Source of the DNA: Pocillopora verrucosa
Lineage: Eukaryota; Cnidaria; Anthozoa; Scleractinia; Pocilloporidae
Length of the DNA: 64,000 bases
Direction: 5' to 3'
NCBI RefSeq assembly: GCF_036669915.1
Contig: NC_089313.1
Location: forward strand, 10,980,011-11,044,010
Under the pieces are notes generated by a model. That model searched no databases. It was not told the origin of the DNA and saw nothing but the letters and a program-made list of their open reading frames with translations. Positions 13,701 to 28,700 of the stretch are shown one piece after another (positions within the stretch are counted from its first letter, which is position 1; each line of letters opens with the position of its first letter). A program made the translations under genes and the position numbers.

Positions 13701-16700
13701 CCGTACTGGTAGTTTTCAGTCATTTGATTGTTACGTTAGTATCTCACGCACTTGTAGTTTTCAGTCATTTGATTGTTACGTTAGTATCTCCCGTACTGGT
13801 AGTATTCACTTTCATTTGATTGGTACTTTAGTATCTCACGTATTGGTAGTTTTCAGTCATTTGATTGTTACGTTAGTATCTCACGCACTTGTAGTTTTCA
13901 CTGTCATTTGATTGTTACGTTAGTATCTCCCGTACTGGTAGTTTTCACTGTCATTTGATTGTTACGTTAGTATCTCACGTACTGGTAGTTTTTAGTCATT
14001 TGATTGTTACGTTAGTATCTCACGCACTTGTAGTTTTCACTGTCATTTGATTGTTACGTTAGTATCTCACGCACTTGTAGTTTTCACTGTCATTTTATTG
14101 TTACGTTAGTATCTCCCGTACTGGTAGTTTTCAGTCATTTGATTGTTACGTTAGTATCTCACGCACCTGTAGTTTTCACTGTCATTTGATTGTTATGTTA
14201 GTATCTCCCGTACTGGTAGTTTTCACTCTCATTTGATTGTTACGTTAGTATCTCCCGTACTGAGTTTTCAGTCATTTGATTGTTACGTTGGAATCTTGGT
14301 CGGTCGTAGTTTCCTCTGTCATTTCATTGGAGAACTTTTAAGAAACGTTTGTGATTAAGCCTTTACTTTTAAGTTAGTGACTCGCGCTGTTGTAGTCTTC
14401 TCTGTCTTTTGACTGTTGGGTTAGTATGTCGCCCACTTGTCGAAAGGTGAGTTTTATGGTCGAAAAAATTGGATCGATAAAAACAATTAACAAAACTCGT
14501 TTGGTAACTCTGGTGTAATATGCCAAAGCAAGGGCCTATTTAGTCACGATATCTCTGAGTTTAAGGAAATCAAGAAATATTTGTTTGGTACACCTTCCAC
14601 AATGGGGAGAAAAAAATAAACAAAGGATGGACATATTGCACTTAAAAAAGGTCGAAATCTTTGGCTACATCTTTCAAGATACGCCAACCGCTTTTCTACA
14701 CCAATATGACAATATATTAGGCCTCAAATTTAGTTATCAACCTAATGATGACTCAAAACTTACCGGCAAAAACCTAAGACACACATTACCAAAGTAGATA
14801 GGCAAATATTGCACTGTTGGTACTGAGGTCCCTGCGGATTCCAACAATCCTTCGAAATAGAACCTCTCAGGGTAGGTCTGTGATGTAAAAGTTAGACGAG
14901 ATGAGAAGAATTAAAAAGAGGAAAAAACACATCCTCCACATAATTGGCGTGGACAATAAACTCATTTGACGAGTGTTAATTCTAAATTTGACGGTTTGTT
15001 TGCATTTTTTTTCTGGTTTGAATGTTTTCTGTAACACGAAGCTGTACCACATGATTTATGAGCGCTTAATATAACCCCTTTAACTGCCAGGAGTGATAAA
15101 CATGTATCTTCTCCCTGTAATATCGATACATTACCCAGCAAGCAGCTATTGAGAATACTCAAACTTATCAGGTAGAAATTGTTATCTTGATTAAACACCA
15201 AATTCTGGTAACTCATTTACAAGGAAATGTGTGGCAGCTGAACGGGAGAAGTAACAATCGGATCTCGGGAGTTAAGGAGTTAATTTAACATCTCATCAGC
15301 AAACTTATTTCGTCAATAACCTTCATGACAGTTCTATACAAGGAAAATTAATACGTCAAGTAAAGATATTTTTTCCCTTGGTAATTTAGTATTATCAATT
15401 AAGTCTTTATCATTTGCTCTGATAAAGAGCAAACACTCGAAACGTCAGCTTTAAAACTCTTTATGGTGGCCAATTTACGTTATCAACTCAGTTGATAATA
15501 CCTAATTACCTTGTTATACTCTCCCACCGACGCAGCACTACTATTTGTTAGGAAACTTACCCCCTTTAAATGTTTTTCTATCCCGATAAGTCACAAATAG
15601 GCAAATTCAGAAATACAAGACTTTGTTAGGAAAATAGCTTTGTTATTTTTCAGATTAAATATCTCGTATCTACCGCGAAAACGAGGTTAGTTATATGTTT
15701 TGTATATCTGTGGTTTAAATGGATGTGGAATATTTCAATTTAAACAAACTTTTGAATTTACAGGGCCGTACAGTGAAAATTGACCCATAATGGCACACGA
15801 ACTGACTGAGAGATAAAATAAAACGAACTACTGCTGGCATTGTAAGAGGGTTTCAATGGCGTTCTCTGTTAGCCGTAATACGGCCAAAAAATTTGGCTGA
15901 TTGGCGTTAAAATTGACAAATTTTAACTGTTAGTCGTTAAAAAAGTTATCAGTAAACTATCTTTTTTGATCATAAAGGAAGGAAGGAAGGTAATCGTTAA
16001 AAATGGCCAAAAATTAAATGTTAGCCGTAAAAGCCATCACCCCATTGAGACCGCCTTGTAATAGATTACATGCGGCCAACTAGTTGACAACTTGCCGTGT
16101 GATAGTTCATGTGTTTCTGATGCCATTCATTTTGTTGCCAGTGGTGAGGAGAGTTCTAAATGAAGAAAGGAATTTCACAATTATTATGAGCTTCGGAAGA
16201 ACAAAAACAAAAGGCAAACAGAAATGCAATAAATAAATAATTTAGCTATTACCAGTCTTAGGACCTTTTATAAATATGGCGTTGAAATTCACGGTCTTCT
16301 TCGTAGCCTTCCAGAAAGAAAGGTCGCCTAAAATACTTAAAGAACTAGCGGGGAGTGGGGATGCGCACTAGTAGGGACCTGGGTTTGATTCCCGGACCCG
16401 GCGTGACATGTGGGTTTAGTTTGTTGTTGGTTCTCGTCCTTGCTCCGAGGGTTTTTCTCCGGGTTCTCCAGTTTTCCACCCTCTGCAAAAACCCACATTC
16501 CAAATTCAAATTCCAAACCTGGAAACGGTGGACAAGAAAAACTATCTTGTGGAATATCCACTGCTAAATTTTCATTATTATTAATATTCCCATTCCCTCT
16601 CTTTCATTCGCCAGCCAACTACACACTTACATCTCGTATGAACGAATTCACACGGTTTCTAAAGTCTTGAGGCTTCAACAATAACAACTGAATGATAAAG

Positions 16701-19700
16701 AAGCAGACTTGGGCTTCGTTTCCTTCATGACTTCGCAAAGCCTAATAAGAAAATAATCGAGAGTTACTTTTCATGAAAGTAGAAATAAAAGGATTTACGA
16801 AGGCAGATCTACCCCGTTAAACACAGCGGTCAAAAGTCTGCGCATGTGCTAACGTTGTCATGACCAGGTGGCGCGCTCCCATGACAAAGTTTTCACACAC
16901 GAGTTCCAAACAACCACACAAGCCAGTAAGTCATGGTGTTTTAGAAGCGTACAACTTTTTCGGTAAAACTCAAAACAGAATGGTAAATCACCAACATACC
17001 CGTAACTGGAAAAGCTTCGAAAAGTCTTGAGTTTTCCTCTCCCCTTCTATTGTTTCCTTTTCACGGATTTCTATCCTCAGTTTTCTTTCGCTTATTTTGC
17101 AAGACAGTGGTTTTTCCTATGTTTTCCTTTGAAATTTTGCGAGGAAATCGGCGCGCGGGAAGTGAATCCCCTTGAGCATGCCCGACCTTTCAGGGACCTC
17201 TGTGTTACCTTGTATCTCCCTCTAACTTGAAACGTTTCGAAACTGGACTGATTTTCTCAGCACGTATCTTTGAAAGCTATGCATCAAATATGCGTATTAT
17301 AAAATACAATTTACATTTCGGTTCCTCAATGGCCCTGAGATTTAGATGGCCATTCGTTTCTTTTGAATTCTACCACAACTCGAAACAATTCTGAAAATAT
17401 TTGCTTCAAAACGAAAAAAAAACAAAAACCTCAAATGACTAAGCACTAGAGACTAAACCAACCAGACAGAGGACCAGCCTGTCCAAAGTAACAACGTTGT
17501 ACTTCCATATTAGGTCATTCAGGTGTACAATGCACTGAAGATGAGAAACAAGTCAATTTTCACAAATTAGCGTTAAATTATCCTGAAAATGGGTTTCCAT
17601 TTATGAAAAAAGAAATACACACACACAAACAAAAGGCTGTGCAGAAATGTACCATCTTAGTTTAACCAAACCTAGATAGATATTGAAAATCTCAGCAAGA
17701 AGTATCTCGAAATATCAGTACCTATGAATCAACCGTGAAGAACAACAAACTATGTCATCATGGACTTAAACGGCCAAGCCTACCAAGAGTGTCATAGAGC
17801 TCAGTGGCAGAGAGTTCGAAGTACTAATCGCAAGGGCGTAGATTTAACTACCATTGGGAGCACTCGAAGTTCTTTTTTCCGAGTATGCCTGAACCATTCA
17901 CTGACTAACAACATCTTTCATTTAAAATCACCACACTCAAATTTACCATTCTCATTTATATCAACATTAAAAAAAAAAACCAACTTACTAACAATTATAT
18001 CTCTTATGGCGCAAAACAGCCATCAGACATAAAGTGCCTTCTCTGACCTTGTTAATGTGTTTTCCTGCCGCGGATGTCGAAAACTCGTACACCAAATAAT
18101 CGGCAAATACACGCACATGCGCGGAAAGAGCTCGTGCTCCCAGGCGCTCCAACACTCTGTATGAATGAGATGATAAAGTTATTGAATGCTAGAGTAGGCA
18201 CTCAGGACTGTGATGCAATCACTTAAACAAATGCACAGAAATAAGAGAAGACCATTCAATCTTTACAGTAATTATAAAAAGAATCATGAACTGATGAACA
18301 ATCCAAGTTTACAAACACAAAAACATGGTTTTGATCCCTGCGTTGAATCACTGCCCTGATACAGAACAGTAAACTTACTTGTGACAAACCGGGCTTAGGC
18401 GGTTTGAATCTAATAACATCTTCCACAAAATGCTGCAAAGTAGGAAAACCTATCATCAAGGTTTGCTAGGCTTATAGTTCATGTACAATACATAAATTTA
18501 AAGTCTTGAGTAATCATAAAGAACACATCAACTTTGTTGGAAGGCCTAAAAATTTTGGACTCATTGCCTTGTTTTGTGGAGCATGAGCTGTCAGCAGAGC
18601 TGAATACGAAAATCGGAAATTCTTTTTTATTAGCAAAGCTAAACATTGCTCTAAGCTGAACAATTTGCAGCAGCTCCTGTGCTGAATATATCTTTAAAAA
18701 TTCAAACTTAACAAAAGATTCCATGTTGCCGTGAGTCTGTTCAGAAACAGATCACAGATAATGTCAAAATGTGGTAAGAACAAAAACAAAGCACACTAGG
18801 TGCAGCCGAGTGTGTCACTAAATAGTGTTCTTATCACATTTTGATATCATCTGTGATCTGTTTCTGAACAGTCTCACAGAGACATGGATTCCATTTGTTT
18901 TATATGATACAAAAGAAAAATGCTGTCAATGTTGACGTCATCTAGGCGTCTGTCCTCCAATAGATCACAGGTAAAAACCAAACATTCGGTATTATTCAGC
19001 TTATCATTTAAAATTTCTTAGAGCTCGGTCATGGTGATGCTTACCAAATGAAAACATTTGTTGAAGATGGATCCGCAAAATGATTCAAGATTTCATTTTC
19101 TGAAGACTTTGCTGAAAGAAGAATATAAAATTCAAATTTAGGCTTTAGCCACAATATTTGAATAGGTTTATTGTCATTTCCTGACCCCCACTAAGATTGT
19201 GGTAATACAAATGAAATTGGCTCCTTGCATTGTGCATAACTATGCTGGGATTTCGTTAAAAGCCGGTTACTGTCGGTCCACCGCCGCAGGTAACACCTCT
19301 TACCGCCGTCTGTTTAGCTTGCGAGTAGGCTCTCGTGAGGTTTTGCCTCATGGCACAGCCGCCTTCTTCACCAACAGCAGCTGCTTATGGAAATAGTTAT
19401 TGAGACCCTGACTATGTCATGTAGGAAAGAATTATTTAGACTTAGAACTTACTCTTCCATCTTCTATACTCGTCTTCGACTCTTTGTCTAAGCTCTTGTT
19501 TGGTTTCATGAGGGCAAGGGTTTTGTGCGTAGAATTGTTGAAGAGGCTGAGGAAAGCACGCCAGAGTGTGACTGGCCCAGCTAGTCAGAGTGAAAAATGT
19601 AAAAAAATTAAAAACAATCCAACCCAAAGCTTTTAGGTTAACTAACAACGTCAAAACATAGTAATTTCCAATAGAGTGTCGAAAGTAATCCGGCATTGCT

Positions 19701-22700
19701 ATGGTTTCGCTTTACTTCGCTCTGTGATTGGTTCAGAAAATTCGCGCCACTCTCTCGACCAAGATGGAAAACAAAAACCAACCACTAGTTGGTCGCGCGC
19801 GTTTTCCCGTGCTTTAAGCAGTTTGGTCAGTTGATTAACCTTGAGTTCTTGTTGGCTCTTAAAGGTATTTTCCTTTCTTCTGATTGGCCCTCGGGCTTGC
19901 GATGACAACTTTGGTTTTAGTTTTATACACTTACCTATGTGGAGTATTCGCAATCAGCGATCTAAGGATTCCTTCGTACCAGTTAGAAGATGATTCAGCA
20001 GCTTCAAAGAAAGATTATATTGTGTTTAAGGTATTGTAGAAAAGTGGAGAACAGAACGGAACTTTTAATGACGGAGGTAATCATTCATCAGCACGCAAAC
20101 AAACAAAGGAAAAAAATTACAAACCGAGTGTATGTAAGTTGTGTGTGTCAATCATACTTAAAGAGGCTAGCAGCAAGCTCGAGTGAAACAGAGAACCTGT
20201 CACCAATCCCCGCCCAACACATAGAGGGCACTTGACACCAAACAACAAGGGTTTGAGTCTTTTTTGAGTTTTCAATTTAAAAGACTAAAGAGGTTACGGC
20301 CAACGACTAAATCACTACACAGCAGCAGAATAAAGGAAAGCTGTGAACTAAATTACTACTGACAATACAACTACTTACAAGTAATATGCATGGCACGTGC
20401 TATGGTAAGTACAAGAGCCCTGTTTAGTTCCTCGGATTCACCCGACAACAGCTAGGAGAAAAAAATACTGAATGATTAAAGGCATCGTGTCATATTACAT
20501 TGAAAATGTTGCCAAAAATAGTCGTTCTTATCAAGGATTTGCTGCGTTTGATCGGTGCTGTACAGAAGTTATCCTATGAAGTAAAGGTTTGACTACCGTC
20601 GTTCTATAAATCATCATTTTTCTGACGGTACCAAATTTAAGTGGGAGAAATTTGAAAGCGCTACTCTGCACTGAACGAGACAAATAGTATACCAAAAGTA
20701 ATTTTTAAAAAGTTCATCAAACCAGAAAATTTTGAAGACAACGGTTTTCCGCTATAGTATGGACAAAAATCATTTTGGAAACAACGTTTTTTGAAACGCT
20801 AGAGTTATTGCTCTTTCTATTTTTTCCGGCGGGCCTAAGGCCCTAGTTTGCGCATGACCAGGACCAGGGATGTAGTCAAGTGTGCCTATCAGCGGTTATT
20901 GTTCAGGAGCCCTTTTCCAAATTTATCTGGAATTGGCTGGCGCTGGATAAATAGACATCACATGCACAACATGTTCACTAATTACCCAGAAAGATGATTT
21001 CATTCAACTTTTGAGTGTATGTTAAAAATTCGCTACCCAGTTGAATTAGGCCAGGTACTACAAGAAGAGCAAACGGAAAGGAGATTTGACTTCAAGTATA
21101 CAGGTTGAATTTAATTGAAAGTTTTATGTACATGTAGCTTCATCATCTCATTCCAGCACTATACATTTTACCTGTTTAGGCTCAGGGTTGAAACGCGACA
21201 GTTGTGGCTGTACTTCAGAGCTTCCCAATCCAGTGATGAGTCTAAGAGCTGTACTTTCGACACTGTAAAATGTACAGGGATTATAAAAGATGTCTGCTTT
21301 AAAGGAGGGGTGTACCCCAGAACCCAGCAAGTAATTTTGGGCGAAGTGAAATTTGTGGCTCAAACACGAGGTAAAAATAGGTTAAGTCTGTACTCAAGCC
21401 TATCGGCCCATCCAGCCGGTGTTTGTCCCAGTTTTCATAGCATGAAGCGACTACAAGTATTACTACTCCCTCCTGGATAGGATGCCATTCCATCGCAAGG
21501 TTACCCTCCCCTTCCAGCATTTCATCAGGCTTCCCTGACAATTCACTAGTACCTACTCATACTCTCTGCTGGAGAGAGGCACTGCGAGAGAGAAGTTTTT
21601 TGTTTTTTTTGTTGACTCACAGGCCTCGAACCCAGACCTCTCGAGCCGAAGTTCGGGGCGCACTAACCATTTGGCCAAGTGCCTTCCACAAACGCGAAAA
21701 AGAAAAGTAAAACAACATCGGTTGAAGCAGAATTACCACAAATGAAGTTGATTCTGGTTCGTGTGAGGCACTACAGCCAGTGAGTGTAGATGGGAAAGCA
21801 AAGTAACTCTGTAGTGGGGCTGGATATGATGCAACCGGTAACTAAACATTTCCAGTAATGTGTGGAGAATTCCCCATGCGTGGCTCTTGAACACGTTGGG
21901 AAGCAACGAGCCTGTTGGTGGTCAGAAAAAAAAAACACTTCCATAGTAAATTTTCACATGTTCATTTTTTTCTCAAACTGACTTTTTAACCCCATAATAA
22001 AAGAATTTCAATCAAATCAAAACCAACGCTCTATCGCCAACTAAAAGACTGTTGACTGTTGAGCCTACGAGCACGCTCTGTGTTTGCGTTTCTTCAACGG
22101 CCCCATCTCTGGGGCACACCATCGGCAGCTGCTTATTAAAGCTCTGATAGAGTACCGTTTGATTTCCATAGTTTCGCATTTCTCTCAATGTTTTTACATA
22201 ATAAAACTATACTGGAGACAATAACAACTTCTCTTCAATTTTTTTTCCTTGGTATCAGTGCTCGGATGCTACCTATTGCAATCTTTTCAGCCTTAGAAAA
22301 AATGATGGACCATTCACAGCCAAGCACAATGTAAATAGACCAATTACCCATTCGCACAAAAGCTTAAACACGCTTTAAAGCACCTTTGCTAGACAAGGTT
22401 GAAAATTGTTTTCTTCATAGAAGCTGCTTAAAACGATGTTTGTACACTTTAAATCTAGCACATCTAAAATACAATTTCGTGACTACTTGGAACGTATGGA
22501 AAATTCAGTTTTCCAGTTCTCCGTTTCTGATTTTCTATCAGCTAAAACCGGTCTAACTAAACACGTTTTACTGGTGTGAATAAGGTACAAGAGTAACTAG
22601 CGCACTAACTTATGAAGCCCTTGATTCCGAGAGACTCAATTTCCATGTAGACAAGCAGACGGCTGTACGTTTCCACCAGTGCTGGGGCCAGGGCAAGTGT

Positions 22701-25700
22701 AACTTGTGAGTTACCAAGCTTGATGATACGATTAACAATACTGTGAATAAAACTGAATGGAAAAATGTTCTTAGATGGTTTAAGGGTTGTGGGCGTACTG
22801 ATGTCCATTCAGAATCTGTTTTCTAGGAAAATCATAAAGTATGGCGAAGAAAACCATTGAAATCCTGGACAAATTTTTGATTGAAGCCTTTGCTAAGAAT
22901 GAATCTTTGAGCATAAAAATCAGAAATCAAACGTTTGTTAATGGGTTAAAGAAAGGGAAGACAGATTACATGGCAGAAACATTCGAGTTTCAGGGCCTAA
23001 TACAATAATTCCTCTTAAAAGAAAGTAATATTATACTGGATAGCAATTTATCCGTTGGTTGGCTTTATCCAACCTTTTAACAATTCAGCCCTGTATTGTA
23101 ACTTACTTATGTATTAATAAATATGGTGAACTAGATTAGAGAATAAATGAGTACAGTAGCGGAGAATTCTAAGCAACGACAGAGCTGAAGCAGTTGCGTG
23201 CCCATGATAATAATATAAAAAATGAGGAAGGGTATGCAATGGCCACACACAATCATTGCTTGAACCTGACTCAAGCTATTATTGTATTAGCCTAAAATTA
23301 GATATTTGGAGCTCTTTACCTCATTTTTGCATGGACTGTGAGTGAATCCAAAAGACTCATTGGACAAGGAACTGTTGGTGCTGCAGCCAGTGTGTTTGAA
23401 GGGCCTGGAAGCTGTGTGGAACTTTTGTTGTTTCCATAACACATCTCAACCAACATAGCCATTGGAACACTGAAATACTCTGGGTTGGTACTGTCTGTTG
23501 GAAAACAGTAAAAAGAGAAGTCTATTTGGGGAAACTTGTTTCGGTATTCTGTCTAGTGTTTTCTAGTCTGTAATGAAGGTACTCTCTGCTGCTACAGGAG
23601 TCAAAGGTAAATGATCTTTTAGACACTTTGAACGCCAGAAGTGAAGAGAACACTCTCTAATTCCTTACTTGAATTATAAAAATTTGTAAAAAGTGGAAAA
23701 CAGAATTTATCACCCAATCTTAACTTGAAGTTGGACCATTTATCATATGATGTGGAAGGGCTAACAATAAATCTACCAGCATACATGTATTTGAACAATG
23801 AAAATGTCAGAAAAATCTTTCCATCTCTGAAGTAACATGACCCTTCCTCTCCTCCAGTTGATAAATCTGTTGTTTCATAAATTGTTATCAGTAGTTTCGT
23901 TGGTAATACTCTGAGCACTTTTCTATTAAGTCTAAAACAAAAGCTGTGTTCCTATTTTAGAAAGGCACCTGCCACCTCAACCACACATCAGAGCAACAAT
24001 GGTGACAGACAGGTCACAGGTCTTGTTTTTGGTCATGTTGTGAACATGGCCAAAAACTATTGATAGCAAAAGTTTAAAAATATTATTTTGGCATGAGCTT
24101 AGACATGTGTATCTGTCAATTACCTTTAAAACTTTCCCTCATTTTTGCTTTGACTAAAATATTTTCTAAGTGACTATTTGGCTAACTATGTACATTGTCA
24201 CTTAATAGCCGCTCATACACTTACAAGCATTGCACAGAAGAGGAATCTTGTAATTATTCAAGGAAAATGAACTGGCTCCCCCTGATCTGTTCTGTATGAA
24301 TCTAAAAGAAGAAAGCAAAATAACAGTTGTTCTATCTGTTGCTCTTATGGGAATACCTGTATAAATTGTATTTTTTTTTAAATTGTACAACTTTCAACTG
24401 TTACTTTCAATTGTTTAAGAAAACATGTGGTGACAATGGTGTCTGGATATGAAATTAGTAGACCAGTCACTCATCCACCACAGCTACTCCCAGTTTCTAT
24501 AGCATGCAGTAACTAGGAGTGATACAGCAGCTAAACTCTCCCAGTAGAATGCTTATCTTCTCTCATTAATCTCCATCATCAGGTTTCCTTAACCCTTAAA
24601 CTCTCAGAAGTAATTCTCAAGTAACATCTCCCCATAACATCCATACATTATCCAGCAAACAGGTACTGAGAACACTCAAACTTATCAGGTAGAACTTGTT
24701 ATCTTATATATGTTATAATCTAACACCAAATTCTTGTCACTACTTTATAAGGAAATGTGAAACAACCAGAGGGGAGAATTAACATTCAGATCTTGGCAGT
24801 TAAAGAGTTAAGAGGAACTGATAGAGGAAATCAGTACAGTGACCCATCCAGTAAGTTACCCACTTGGCCACCTCCCCTCCTAAATCAAGACACTTTGGAA
24901 CTCTATAGTAATTTTTGTGATACATTAACTAAGCTAACACAGGTTTCAATAATTTTTTCCACTATTATAAAATAAAGATTCAGGACCACTTACTCAATTT
25001 GGTCCTTAAGGATGTGAGGAACAGGTGGTCTCCAAGTTACATCCTCAGATTGGGCCTAAAAACAAAGGAAATCATCACATCTTTACCAATAAAAAACAAG
25101 TGACTTGAACTCAATACTCCAGGGAAATGGTCCTATGGACATTCCTTTGACAACTTGGAATGAGTGATAAGAAATAAGCTGAAAGACCAGACTTTTCCAA
25201 TTTCAATTGGTTATCAAGAAGACTGATACAAACTCAAACTCAATTTAATTCTTCCACCTTCAGGATCTTGCTGGCAATTCACCTTACTGTCTGTTATACA
25301 ATGCTCATGATGCTAGTTCAGAGAATTTGGTATTGGATCAACTAATTAACAATACGCTGACTGATATTTTTCTTAGTTCTCATCTCTTATCTGCTTAATA
25401 TTGTATTGATACTGTAAGGAGAAATTCTATCTTGGTCACTCATTGGTGTAAAAGGGTTAACATCACATGCATGACAGTTTGCTGTTTCCAGAAAAGCACA
25501 TAGTTAAACTGAAGGTGATTTTTTCACCCTCTTGGAACTCCTGATGTCTTAGCATTGTATGTATAATTTTTTTCTTGAACATTGTATCATTTAAATTAAT
25601 GCTAATAAAAACCTTCTTTGATAAGTGAATCCATATACAGGCCATAGCTAAAGAGTGTACTGAATCAGCAGAAGTTATATCTGGTATTGACAGTGGCTGA

Positions 25701-28700
25701 AAAAAGAGTATCACATTAATAATTTAGGTATGCAAAAAGAAGATATTTAATAATTATTAAAGATTAAACCTCTAACTTACCAGAACTATTCTGAAGTAAG
25801 TTTTCTCCACACAGACTTAAATACAAACTTTACTCAAATTGAGCATAACTCATCCAATTTTTGGCTGATGTATTTGCTTACTACCTTAATTTATGGTTGT
25901 GCATTCCTGCATTCCTTTTTTTTCAACTTCACCCTTGATATTACATATGTATTTTCTTTGCACTGGGGAACACAAACTTCAAAAACTGAAATCCAAACAG
26001 GTAACCCTAAGCTTCAAACCGACATCTTTTAATCTTTGCAAACAAATGAATCTTATACTGACATTTTAGTTAATGACGAACTAGCTTAGCTTTACAGGCA
26101 CATAAAACTAAATTTTTTGTTGTCTATAAGATGCATTGCTCTGAAGCCTTTCATGCAAAGATTTCGTTGCACTTGGGAATTAACTGGACATGAATAACAT
26201 TATTTTCAGAGAAAGAAATGAAAGGTGTAGTGGTATCAGTATCTACCAAGGACTATAATTCCACTTAGGACAAGTATTTAATGTAACATCATAAAATATG
26301 ACAAGCACTTAAAATTAGCTTAAGTTTCCTGTTTTGGTTGCCATGGTTAGTAGAGAGAAAATTTGGTGACTAATTTTGCACCAAAGTCGCAGATTTGGCA
26401 ACCCGTGTTCAGAAGTCATGTGGGGAACAGTAATATTTTCATTTGCTAGTGCTTATGAGCTGAAGTAAAAGGTGATTTTTGGGGCTGCTGCCTGAAATTT
26501 TACATCAGGTGACCATGATTTCAGGTTGCCAACTTATGATTTTGAAATTAGCTGAACCTTGACAGCTGTCATTTTCAAGGGACCTGAAATTAAAGAGAAT
26601 GATCTTGGTAATGTTACATAAGTGCACGTCTTGTATTTTACCAACCTGCTTTTCTGGGTAAAGTAAATCATACAACTTCATCACAGGCCGGAAATCACTC
26701 AGCTGCAAGTATCAGACCAAAAAAATAATAGATATTGATTTGAATGTACAATAGAATCAAAATTTTTAATTCATAATTGTTTGAACGTATCTAATCAAAA
26801 GGCATAACTATGTAAAGTCTATAAATATTCCAGTTACAACTTACAACACCCTTTAATCAATATTTTCCTCCCTTAAATTCATTTCACAACATTAATATTC
26901 ATAGTTAACATACAGTCATACAGTCATGCCGATCTATTACCATAATGAACGCATTCTTAAAGATACAACACTGCAACATATATAGCTGTAGGTAAATAGG
27001 TCAGTATTGTCAGTGACTAGACAATATCATGAAGGTTGTAAGTACATGCATTTACAATACATCAGCAGTAAACTTACAGGATTTTTCTGAATACTTCCAG
27101 AGATAAACTGTAACAGAACCCACATTAAGTGGTCCCTTCCCCTCTTCAAGTTTCTACCACTTAACTGTTGATGCAAAATTGATAGCTTAAGATTAAGACG
27201 ATTACAATTTCAGGAAAAATTATCTCTGTCAGCAGTATTGATCCCGGCAGAATATTCTCACTGTTCCATTAACCCTTGACACCCTAATATCAGCATACAT
27301 ATTCTCCATATACACTGTTCTTTATACATTTCCTATGGCACTGACAGGGAGAATTAAGGTAAAAATCAAGAGTTTTTCATGTTTGTGATCATTTTCTCAA
27401 TTCTCATGAGCCTACTGTCTGATTCAGCAGTAATACCTAGATGAGAAGATAGATGTGAGTCTCTCAAAGGGGTCAAAGGGTTAACAATCTTATCTTTCAC
27501 TAGTCAAACTCTTTATTTCACTTTTCACTACATTTACTTGGACCAAGAGTGTGTCCGAAGTTTATTTAAAACTCTGACTAGTTACATATGATCAGTGCTG
27601 ATCAGTCCTTGACCAGGAGAAAAAGTAAGGAAAAAGAATGGTTTGCATTAACACTTCCCAAAGATGACTCAAATCATTCTTTGTGCACCTTGCTTGTGTC
27701 TGTCATGGTAATTCAGTTGGTAACTTTTGGTAACCAGTTAGAGAACCATACTCTAAAAAGCTCAAATTTTCCTAGAATTGAAATTTTTTTAAAAAATGGG
27801 GAACAGACATCCTTTTTACACTGACTTCATTCAATCATTCCCTTGTTTCCTTGGGGAAGTTCACCCATGTGAAAACAAGATAAAAATAAGACATTATTTG
27901 CTTTTTTTTTTTTTTTCTTCATGATTTAGGAAAAAGATCTCCGTGTCATTTGTGTATCATTCACTAAATTTTTACTCCCTGGTCCATACTTCAGGCCTCC
28001 TATGAGAACCTTGAGCTCATTGCATAGTGTACCTTGGTGTAGAGTGATAATACCATGTGTGGGAAGCTGGCAAACTGGAAGAGCACAAAGAAAATAAGAT
28101 GGCTTGACACATGATGCCAGAGCAATTGACATCCTGTTTCACTCATGCTGGCCTCATCATCCTCTGATCTTTCCATTGCTACAACTATCAGGTCAACCAA
28201 CAGTTCTTCTAATGCTGGACATCTTTGTTTTTGCTGAAAAGGACCAAATCACCTCTCAATAATTGAACTCAAAACAAACTGCTTAATTAATTCTTCAACT
28301 TCTTCAAGTGATTAATATGCAACTTCTCATTGTGAATCCAATATGTTATGCTCAAAACTGGTTATGAGAACAGACATGGTCATCAGCAAGCTGATGTTAT
28401 CTTGACATATCACTAAAATTCTCACTAGTAATTTGTAAAGAAGGCACTGCCAGTCAGTTGGGAGAATAACTTAGTGGATTTTGGGAGTTAAAGGGTAAAA
28501 AAACTTCTCTTCACTGCCTTAATCTCTTTATTCTGTTAGTAATACATGACTTGTTAGATTTAAAGCTTCATTCCAGTTAATTAGAAACAATCTTTAAAAT
28601 AACTGACCTGTTTATTGAGTCCTAGCATGGTACAGATGACATCACGAGAATATGGCTGTGCTATGACATACTGCAACAGTTTTGTCTGAGGTTCCAACAA

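Larger units (their letters stand above)
14878..16095 (-). other. MED23 intron 30 with GC-AG splice sites
   Basis: Exon 30 (16096-16155) ends ACG and the intron begins GCAAGT. Only this donor keeps phase 0 into the next exon (ACC TAC CCT GAG), and the joined residues MNYHT-TYPERFYFEG match human MNYHKKYPEKLYFEG. A GT four bases further on would shift the frame. The flanking G|GCAAGT fits the strong consensus typical of GC donors. Confidence 0.85.

Noticed and set aside
16260..16335. Alternative MED23 exon between exons 29 and 30
   Set aside because: A possible acceptor and frame exist, but phases do not fit and residues do not match the family, whereas 16096-16155 fits on both counts.
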